This document shows, in pieces, positions 22,051 to 28,705 of a stretch of DNA of 44,649 bases. The notes beneath the pieces are model-generated. The model was not told the DNA's origin, did not search any database, and saw only the letters and a program-made list of their open reading frames with translations. Location of the stretch: positions 1 through 44,649 of IMG/VR virus record IMGVR_UViG_3300015245_000283, one strand, 5' to 3'. Both the position numbers and the translations under genes were made by a program. Origin of the DNA: a virus. Position 1 is the first letter of the stretch. The number at the start of each line of letters is the position of its first letter.

Positions 22051-22739
22051 TGGCGACCAGCGGCACGATCACCTCGCAACTCATCGTCTCGGAAATCGTC
22101 CGGCAGGCGATGATCGAACTTGGCGTTTTGTCGTCGGGCGAGGCTCCGGAAGCCGAAGAACTCGCGGATGGCATTCGCGTGCTGAACTGGCTTTTCAAAT
22201 CCTGGCCGAGTCGCGGCGTCAACCTGTGGCGCGAGACGCAAGGATCTGTAACGTTCCCAATCGGCATCGCGACAGTGACGCTTGCCCCCTACTGCCTGGA
22301 TGTCATGGAAGCGCGGTTCGTGCAGTCGTCCACCTATGAGCGGCCCTTGGCACGGTGGGAGAACGGCCAGTATCGCCAGATACCCAACAAGGCACAGTCG
22401 GGCTATCCGACCGCCTACTATCTCGACAAGCAGACGACCAGCATCAGCATGACGCTGTGGCCGGTCCCGAACGCCGATGCCACGATTCTGTACACCTATT
22501 CGCGCATTCCGCAGGACGTGACGGATGGGGCGGAAACGGTCGACGTGCCGCAGGAATGGACCGAACTCGTGTTCGTCTCGCTCGCGGCAAGGTTGATCCA
22601 GACCTTTGGCGTCAACCGCACCGATCCGACGACAGCGCAGATCATCGCCCAGCGTGCCGCGGCGCTTGAGCAGCAAATGTTGGATCAGGACCGCCCGGCG
22701 AGTCTGTTCCTTGGCTCCAGCTTCGGGCGTTCATTCTAA
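22050..22739 (+). CDS. P22 gp4-like head-tail connector
   Basis: 229 residues: helical N-terminus with IVSEIVRQAMIELGVLSSGE, ELADGIRVLNWLFKSWPSRGVNLW, then a beta-rich centre and C-terminal helices (WTELVFVSLAARLIQTFGV). This is the order seen in gp4-type tail accessory factors, which bind under the portal ring and stabilise packaged DNA. Its start overlaps the upstream stop (TAATG). Confidence 0.75.
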   Translation: MATSGTITSQLIVSEIVRQAMIELGVLSSGEAPEAEELADGIRVLNWLFKSWPSRGVNLWRETQGSVTFPIGIATVTLAPYCLDVMEARFVQSSTYERPLARWENGQYRQIPNKAQSGYPTAYYLDKQTTSISMTLWPVPNADATILYTYSRIPQDVTDGAETVDVPQEWTELVFVSLAARLIQTFGVNRTDPTTAQIIAQRAAALEQQMLDQDRPASLFLGSSFGRSF

Positions 22740-22755
22740 TGCAGAGGGATTCCAA

Positions 22756-23661
22756 ATGAGCGATCCAAATTATTTCCGCTTCGACGCAGGCGGGTCCGCG
22801 GTTTCCGCCGCCAATCCGCTACCGGTGACTGTCACTGGCGGTGGAGGGGGTGCCACAACCATCGCCAATGGCGCGGACGTGGCAGAGGGCTCCACTACCG
22901 ACGCCGCCTATACCGATAGCACTGGCGCAGCCGCAGGTACGCAGGTCGGCCTTGAGAAGGGTCTGTTCGTCGCGATGAAGGCGACCGGCACCGGCGCACA
23001 GGCGATCCAGGGCAATGTTGCGCACGGTGTGACAGATGCCGGCTCTCCTGTCGGAATCGGTGGCTATGCCAGCACTGCGGTTCCAACCTCCGTGACGGCC
23101 GGCCAGCGCGTACATGCGTGGTACGGCATTTCCGGGCAGGCGATGGTCAATCTTACCGATGGTGTGAATACAACTTCTCTGTCCAATGGCTCTTCCGACG
23201 CACTCGGGACCACAAGCGTTGGGCTTGTCGTTCGCGCCTACAATCTCGTCTACAACGGCGCGACATATGACCGTGCACGGGGCGATACCGGGGGAACTGT
23301 AGTCCAGCCCCATGCCATGACGGCTTCGCGCTGGGTCTACGCCGCCGCGGCCAGCGGCATCACCAATACCACTACCGCAGTCACGTTCATTGCAGCCGCC
23401 GGTGCGGGGGTACGCAATTATGTGGCCGCGATCCAGATATTCGCCGGTGCACTCGGGGCCGCAACGGAGATCGCAATTCGCGATGGTGCGGCCGGTACGG
23501 TTCTTTGGCGCGGCTGGATCGGGACTGCGGGCTACAGCGATTCCATCATGTTTCCAGTTCCACTGAAGGGTACCGCCAATACACTGATGGAAGTCGTCAC
23601 ACTGACGGCCAGCATCACCGGTGCTGTCTATTTCAATGCCCAAGGCCATCAGGGGAGCTAG
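22756..23661 (+). CDS. structural protein, 301 aa
   Basis: Ser/Thr/Gly/Ala-rich, beta-strand-rich sequence with jelly-roll-like C-terminal half (VAAIQIFAGALGAATEIAIRDG ... TLMEVVTLTASITGAVYFNAQGHQG). Such proteins lie between gp4- and gp10-like genes and are probably virion components. Specific role unknown. Confidence 0.6.
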   Translation: MSDPNYFRFDAGGSAVSAANPLPVTVTGGGGGATTIANGADVAEGSTTDAAYTDSTGAAAGTQVGLEKGLFVAMKATGTGAQAIQGNVAHGVTDAGSPVGIGGYASTAVPTSVTAGQRVHAWYGISGQAMVNLTDGVNTTSLSNGSSDALGTTSVGLVVRAYNLVYNGATYDRARGDTGGTVVQPHAMTASRWVYAAAASGITNTTTAVTFIAAAGAGVRNYVAAIQIFAGALGAATEIAIRDGAAGTVLWRGWIGTAGYSDSIMFPVPLKGTANTLMEVVTLTASITGAVYFNAQGHQGS

Positions 23662-23664
23662 ACC

Positions 23665-23826
23665 ATGAAATACCAGATCAAGCGCGTGATTCCGGGCGAA
23701 GAAGGAGCAGATCCCACCTATGAAGACGTGGAGGTTTTCGAGGAAAAGCCAGCGCCTGCGGTGACGTTGGGCGGAAGGTTGCTCGCGCTTCAAAACGAGA
23801 CGGGCTTCGAGCATATCGCGACCTGA
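23665..23826 (+). CDS. small hypothetical protein, 53 aa
   Basis: Starts four bases after the previous stop. MKYQIKRVIPGEEGADPTYE, then EDVEVFEEKPAPA: a short strand and acidic linker. Unknown function. Confidence 0.5.
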   Translation: MKYQIKRVIPGEEGADPTYEDVEVFEEKPAPAVTLGGRLLALQNETGFEHIAT

Positions 23827-23827
23827 T

Positions 23828-25180
23828 GTGTTGATACCCTATGGCATTCAAGAATATCGACGTGCCGACATTCCCCGGATTCGGCTTGAAAACCTGTATG
23901 CGGAAAAAACGCCGTCAGAGCCGGGCAATCTCGTGCTTCTGCCTCGGCCCGGTCTCTCGCCCTACCATGATCTGGGCAGCGGCCGGGTCCGCGGGGTATT
24001 CCAGCAATCCGGCGCCCTGACCGACGCCCTGTTCACTGTCTCGGGCACGACGCTCTACAATGGCACCATGGCCATCGGCACGATCGGGGGCACGGGCCGC
24101 GTCAGTATGGCCGCCACGCTCAATGCCTTGCTGATCGCCACTGGAACCGCGTTGTACGCCAGTGATGGCGTAACGGTGGCGCCGATCGCCTTTCCCGATA
24201 GCGCAGGTGTGACATCGGTCGGGTTTATCGGCGGCTATGCCATCGCCGCGCGCGCCAATTCCCGGCGCATCTATTTCACGCTCGATCCCTTTGTCTGGGA
24301 TGGCCTGGATTACATCGCTACCGAACAATCCACGGGTGACATCGTCGGCTTCTCGATCGTCAGCGATCAGGTATGGACGTTCTGTGAGCAGGTGACGGAG
24401 ATTTTCGTCACGACTGGCGACGCAGACGCTCCCTTGCAACGCGTGGAAGGCAGGTTGCTCGACAAGGGCTGCATGGCCCGCGACACGATCGCCAAGCTTG
24501 ACAACACAGTGTTCTGGGTTGGGCATGACGGGATCGTCTATCGGGGCGATAGCACCCCTCAGCGGGTCTCGGATCATGGTATCGAGGAGCGTATCGCCGA
24601 ATCCACGCTGAGCGATTTGAACGCATGGTCCTTCCCGTGGTTCGGGCACACTTTCTACGTTCTCAACACGTCAGACGGGACCTTCTCCTACGACGCAGCC
24701 ACACTACAGTGGCACGCGCTTTCGAGCCTTGGCCGGCCAAAATGGCGCGCATTGACGGGAGTATTGTTCGACCGCGATGTCATTGCCGGCGACGATACGT
24801 CGGGGCAATTATGGCGCCTCGATCCGGACCTGTTGAGCGACAACGGGACCCCTATCCAGCGCTGGTTCACGGTGTTCATCAAATCGCCCGGCTATGTCGA
24901 TAACGTCACGGTCAATTGCTCGACCGGCGACACTGGCCCGACGCCTTCAACGCCCGGCACCATGGAGATGCGGGTATCCCGAGATGGCGGGAACACGTTC
25001 GGTGATTTCCGCGAAAAATCGCTGGGCGAGCAGGGCAAATATCGGACGCGCGTCGTCTATCGGCGCTGTGGTATTGTCGATCAGGACAATTTCGTCATGC
25101 AGTTCCGGGTCACGGATCCAAGGCTGTCGCGCATTTCCTATATCCGGATCAATGATCCGCTTGGTGGACGGTCGCGCTGA
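23828..25180 (+). CDS. P22 gp10-like packaged-DNA stabilisation protein
   Basis: 450 residues, starting GTG-TTG directly after the upstream stop. Repeated beta-propeller-like blades: RIRLENLYAEKTPSEPGNLVLLPRPGL, VSGTTLYNG, IATGTALYASDGV, then FWVGHDGIVYRGDSTPQRVSDHGIE. These are hallmark segments of gp10 tail-hub proteins that plug the portal below gp4 and carry the tail spikes. Length is close to P22 gp10 (about 470). Confidence 0.85.
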   Translation: MLIPYGIQEYRRADIPRIRLENLYAEKTPSEPGNLVLLPRPGLSPYHDLGSGRVRGVFQQSGALTDALFTVSGTTLYNGTMAIGTIGGTGRVSMAATLNALLIATGTALYASDGVTVAPIAFPDSAGVTSVGFIGGYAIAARANSRRIYFTLDPFVWDGLDYIATEQSTGDIVGFSIVSDQVWTFCEQVTEIFVTTGDADAPLQRVEGRLLDKGCMARDTIAKLDNTVFWVGHDGIVYRGDSTPQRVSDHGIEERIAESTLSDLNAWSFPWFGHTFYVLNTSDGTFSYDAATLQWHALSSLGRPKWRALTGVLFDRDVIAGDDTSGQLWRLDPDLLSDNGTPIQRWFTVFIKSPGYVDNVTVNCSTGDTGPTPSTPGTMEMRVSRDGGNTFGDFREKSLGEQGKYRTRVVYRRCGIVDQDNFVMQFRVTDPRLSRISYIRINDPLGGRSR

Positions 25181-25800
25181 TGCCGCTCAAGCTTCCCCGC
25201 TTGCCTGCGAACCAACAGCTTATCAATGCGGATGGTACGCCAACGATCGTCTTCTCGCGCTGGTGGCAATCCATGGCAGAGCAGATCGAGAACTCGATCA
25301 ATGGCATCCAGGCCGCGCTTGATGCAGCCGCGGCCGCCAATGCCGCAGCTGATGCTGCCAATGCCGCAGCGGATACCGCGCAAGGCGCCGCTGATGATGC
25401 TCAGGCGGCAACGGACGCTGCCAAGGAAGAGCAAAGCCTGATCAATAGCTATGTCGCCAATTTCACCGGCACTTCGGTTCTGAGTTCGGATACATCGGGC
25501 AATGTAACGATCGTTAATCATGACCGGGTCTATGGCGATAGTACGCTCAATCCGACTGTATCCGTGACCGGGGCCGTCGTCGCGAGCGGGCAGGCCGCAG
25601 GGACGATCGTTCGCATCTATTACGACGATCCGTTTCGGGCTGGCGGAGCGGTATCCTATCAATGGACGACCGACGCATCTGTCGCCGTGCAAGGGGGCAT
25701 TCGTCACTCTGTGGGGGCTGTCGAAGTGCCAGCAACGGGAACATCGGATGGCGGGTTCGTACAGCCCCCCGGCTATTCCTCGAAATTCCCGGATTATTGA
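25180..25800 (+). CDS. tail protein with Ala-rich coiled coil
   Basis: 206 residues: a short head-binding start (LKLPRLPANQQLINADGTPTIVFSRWWQSM), a regular Ala-rich coiled coil (residues about 40-85, repeats of AADAANAAADTAQ), then a beta-rich C-terminal half. It probably forms a trimeric rod, like a tail needle or short fibre. Which of these is unresolved. Confidence 0.6.
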   Translation: MPLKLPRLPANQQLINADGTPTIVFSRWWQSMAEQIENSINGIQAALDAAAAANAAADAANAAADTAQGAADDAQAATDAAKEEQSLINSYVANFTGTSVLSSDTSGNVTIVNHDRVYGDSTLNPTVSVTGAVVASGQAAGTIVRIYYDDPFRAGGAVSYQWTTDASVAVQGGIRHSVGAVEVPATGTSDGGFVQPPGYSSKFPDY

Positions 25801-25810
25801 CGCCCCTTGC

Positions 25811-25871
25811 TGCCTGATATATAGGCAGTATCAGATCAGTCCCGGAGCGGGATAGCCAAAGCAGACTGATC
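25811..25871 (+). ncRNA. structured leader RNA before the hydroxylase gene
   Basis: Two possible elements: a hairpin TGCCT/AGGCA (25811-25827, the repeated motif also found after the scaffold gene), and an outer stem GATCAGT (25834-25840)/ACTGATC (25865-25871) enclosing CCCG/CGGG. An alternative pairing CTGATA/TATCAG would compete with the first hairpin. The outer 3' arm includes the codon where homology of the next protein begins, so start-site masking is conceivable. No known riboswitch class recognised. Confidence 0.4.
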
Positions 25872-25901
25872 ATTCGCCACTTCCTTCGCATCGCAGATTC
25901 A

Positions 25902-26402
25902 GTGGACGTGCTGCCCATGCTGGCAGCGCTTGCGGCGCGTCCGGACCTGTGGAACGCGAACGATCTCCGCACGACCTATCCCGGCAGCCCGCATGCCGAT
26001 GTCGATGACATCTGGTGCCGGTTCAACCGCACGGATGGTGACGTTGCGAACGATATCCAGTGCTACGCCTATCCGGCATGGGATGAACTTCCCGTCAAGG
26101 ATTTGGTGCTCAACCTGATGCGCCGGGTTAGCGGTACACAGCTCGGCCGCGTGATCATTACCCGCCTCGCTCCCGGCAAGACGATCGCCCCGCATGTCGA
26201 TCAGGGCGCGCCGGCCGAATTTTACCAGCGATACCATATTGCCCTGCAATCTCTGCCGGGCTGTCTTGTCTATAGCGGGGAGGAGGTGATCAGCGTCTCG
26301 GGCGGGGAGGTGTTCTGGTTCGACAATCGGGCCGAACACTCCGTTTCCAATAACAGCGCTGACGATCGCCTTGTGATCGTGGTGGACATCTGCACATGTT
26401 GA
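25902..26402 (+). CDS. aspartyl/asparaginyl beta-hydroxylase-like protein
   Basis: 166 residues from GTG 25902. A double-stranded beta-helix oxygenase fold is suggested by PHVDQG (iron ligands H98 and D100) and EHSVSN (H146), with LVIVVDI as the last strand. Members use 2-oxoglutarate and Fe(II) to hydroxylate proteins. The family-like N-terminus (LIIRHFLRIADSVDV) extends upstream in frame to a CTG at 25866, so translation may start there. Located in the tail cluster and overlapping a GNAT gene, it may modify virion proteins. Confidence 0.75.
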   Translation: MDVLPMLAALAARPDLWNANDLRTTYPGSPHADVDDIWCRFNRTDGDVANDIQCYAYPAWDELPVKDLVLNLMRRVSGTQLGRVIITRLAPGKTIAPHVDQGAPAEFYQRYHIALQSLPGCLVYSGEEVISVSGGEVFWFDNRAEHSVSNNSADDRLVIVVDICTC

Positions 26403-26872
26403 GCGCGTCGCCCGAGCCATTCGCGCCATTCTTGGAGGAGGTGAAACCCCTTCTCCATGATCATTGGCTTGAACTCGCCCTGGATCAAGAAAGGGTGCCG
26501 CTCGATCCGCAATATGACGTATATCTTGAGCGCGACCGGCGCGGAGAGATGTCCGTCATTGCGCTTCGCGATGCTGGCGCGCTGGTCGGTTACGCCGTCT
26601 TTTTCGTAGCGCCCGGTCTGCATTACAAGACCTGCCTCACCGCCACGATGGACATATTCTGGACCAGGCCGGAAGTGCGTGGGGCAATGGGCGGCGTGAA
26701 GCTTTTCAGGGCAGCGGAGGCGGAATTGAAGCGTCGCGGGGTACAGCGCATGTTCGTCGGGTCGAAATGCCATAAGGACGCGTCGTTTCTGTTCGAACGC
26801 CTCGGCTATGTTGAAGTTGAGCGATATTATTCCTGTTGGCTGGGCGATGAAACTCGCCCGAATGCGGAGTAG
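26396..26872 (+). CDS. GNAT-family acetyltransferase
   Basis: 158 residues. N-terminal FLEEVKPLLHDHWLELAL, then strands with ALVGYAVFFVAPGLHYKTCLTATMDIFWTRPEVRG (the beta-4/acetyl-CoA region, GxGxxL replaced by MGGVKLF) and the C-terminal FLFERLGYVEVERYYS typical of the fold. Often paired with this hydroxylase type in phage tail clusters. The substrate is unknown; a virion protein or host target is possible. Confidence 0.75.
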   Translation: MLSASPEPFAPFLEEVKPLLHDHWLELALDQERVPLDPQYDVYLERDRRGEMSVIALRDAGALVGYAVFFVAPGLHYKTCLTATMDIFWTRPEVRGAMGGVKLFRAAEAELKRRGVQRMFVGSKCHKDASFLFERLGYVEVERYYSCWLGDETRPNAE

Positions 26873-26877
26873 GGGCC

Positions 26878-27570
26878 ACGGTCGCGGTAGCAATCATCGG
26901 AGCTGCAGTCGTCGGGGCTGGCGCGAGCGTTGTTTCATCAAGCAGCGCTTCAAAATCTGCGACCAAAGCTGCAGACAAGAACAATGCGCTGCAAACCGAC
27001 ATCTACAACCAGAACAAAGCCGCCCTCGCCCCCTATCAGGACGGCGGCAAGGCCACGACGGCGATCAACTCGCTGTTGGGGCTTGGCGGTGATCCGACTG
27101 CCTCGAAAGCGGCACTCCAGAACTATTATGATTCGACCGGCTATGACAGCCGCCTTCAACAGGGGCAGAACAGCGTCACAGCGGCGCTCGGTAGCCGGGG
27201 GTTGCTGGAAAGCGGCGCGGCGCAGAAATCGCTCCTGAAATACGGCCAGGATTACGCATCCAACGAGTTCGGGAAATATCTCGGCTATCTCGGTACCCAG
27301 CAACAGACCGGGCTGTCTGCGGCCTCTGCCCAAGCCGGTGTCGGGCAGGGCTATGCGAACGCCGTTTCGAACAATAATAACACCGCCGCGAACACGGTGT
27401 CGAATGCCGCGCTGTCGAACGCGAACACGATCAATAACACGATCAGCAGCGCATTGTCAGCTTATGGCTACAGCAAGGGGATGGGATCGAGCTACGGTCA
27501 AACGCCAGCCAGCCGTGCGGCGAATTTCAGTTTGCCCGGCATGGGCGCAAACGATTATTCGAACGGTTAG
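26878..27570 (+). CDS. P22 gp7-like DNA ejection protein, no standard start codon
   Basis: 230 residues if begun at ACG 26878. A glycine-rich hydrophobic start (VAVAIIGAAVVGAGASVV), a polar linker, then AALAPYQDGGKATTAINSLLGLGG and SRLQQGQNSVTAALGSRGLLESGAAQKSLLKY, as in small ejection proteins such as P22 gp7. No ATG or GTG precedes the conserved part; the first in-frame TTG (27076) would lose 66 residues. GGAG lies 8 bases before the ACG. Either ACG is used or the start codon is mutated. Confidence 0.7.
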   Translation, partial: TVAVAIIGAAVVGAGASVVSSSSASKSATKAADKNNALQTDIYNQNKAALAPYQDGGKATTAINSLLGLGGDPTASKAALQNYYDSTGYDSRLQQGQNSVTAALGSRGLLESGAAQKSLLKYGQDYASNEFGKYLGYLGTQQQTGLSAASAQAGVGQGYANAVSNNNNTAANTVSNAALSNANTINNTISSALSAYGYSKGMGSSYGQTPASRAANFSLPGMGANDYSNG

Positions 27571-27574
27571 TGCA

Positions 27575-28705
27575 GTGACAGATTTTTCCATCCTTCAAAC
27601 GCCTAATTTTGCTCAAGCGGCCCTCGGAGGCTATCAGGCGGGCCGCCAGATCGGCCAACAGAACCGCATGGATACGGCGCTAAAGCTATATGCGAGTGAT
27701 CCGGAAGCTGGCACGCAGGCGGTGTCCGCGCTTGATCCGGAGCGTGGCTACAAGCTGTCCGAAATGGCGCGGGAAAAGCAGATTCGCGAATTGACCGCAA
27801 AGGTCTATACCCAAGCTCCACCGTCCACCGATGGACAGGCGGCCGGTTTCCAGCTCAATCAATCCGCGCTGAACGATCTAGCCAAGGTCGATCCAGAATC
27901 TGCATACAAGGCTCAAGCTTTTTTCAGGACCGCCAATGCTGCGCAGATCAAACAAGTAACGGATCATCTTCAACAAAAGGCTAACGCGGCCGATACGCTT
28001 CTGTCTGTTCCGCCGGGGCCGGAGCGTGGTGCACTGTTCGCTCAGATGCGCCCGAAGCTGATGGCGCAGGGCTACACACCGCAAGAACTGGATTCGGTCG
28101 ATCTCAGCGACAAGATGCTGGTCCGCGACAAGCTGATCGGGCTGTCATTCGAGCAGCGCAAGGCAGAGCAGAAAGTCGATTACAAGGTCGTGCCTCCCGG
28201 CGGCTATCTTCAGGGCTTCCGATCGGATGGCACGCCACTCGGGGATATTCAGACGACGCCTCCAGCTGATACGGCTCCCCAGCCAACTTCTCAGGCTGGC
28301 CGCTATGCTGGCCCCGATCCCATGGCGTTCAGGGGCGGTGTCGAAACGAGTGGGCGGCGCACGCCCAAGGGCAATGCCGCAGTCGGCGGGGTAGACGATT
28401 CCGGCCACAAGGAAGGCGGTGCGCTCGATTACGTCCCCAAGGCCGGCGAAACGCTGCAACAGCTCCAGCAGCGTGCGCGGGATTATTTCGGCGATACCGC
28501 ACGTATCGGTATCCATAACGGCACGCATGTTCATGTCGAACTGCCCGGCTTCCATGATGTGCCGTATTTCGGGGCTCGGGGTTCTGCCGGTGCCCCAAGC
28601 GGCATGACGGCGGCGCAACTGATCTCCAGCGCCAATGCGGCCATTGCCAAGGGCGCGGACCCCGACAAGGTCCATGCCCGCCTGCGTGAACTGGGGGCGG
28701 AGTGA
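27575..28705 (+). CDS. ejection protein with peptidase M15-like motif
   Basis: 376 residues, GTG start. The N-terminal two thirds are helical and Gln/Ala-rich (ejection-protein-like, e.g. GYQAGRQIGQQNRMDTALKLYA). The C-terminal part has SGHKEGGALD (S276, H278, G281, A283, D285) and THVHVE (H318, H320), the zinc-site pattern of M15/DUF882-type D-Ala-D-Ala peptidases. This suggests a virion enzyme that cuts cell-wall peptide during DNA entry. Glu/Asp catalytic residues could not be verified. Confidence 0.65.
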   Translation: MTDFSILQTPNFAQAALGGYQAGRQIGQQNRMDTALKLYASDPEAGTQAVSALDPERGYKLSEMAREKQIRELTAKVYTQAPPSTDGQAAGFQLNQSALNDLAKVDPESAYKAQAFFRTANAAQIKQVTDHLQQKANAADTLLSVPPGPERGALFAQMRPKLMAQGYTPQELDSVDLSDKMLVRDKLIGLSFEQRKAEQKVDYKVVPPGGYLQGFRSDGTPLGDIQTTPPADTAPQPTSQAGRYAGPDPMAFRGGVETSGRRTPKGNAAVGGVDDSGHKEGGALDYVPKAGETLQQLQQRARDYFGDTARIGIHNGTHVHVELPGFHDVPYFGARGSAGAPSGMTAAQLISSANAAIAKGADPDKVHARLRELGAE

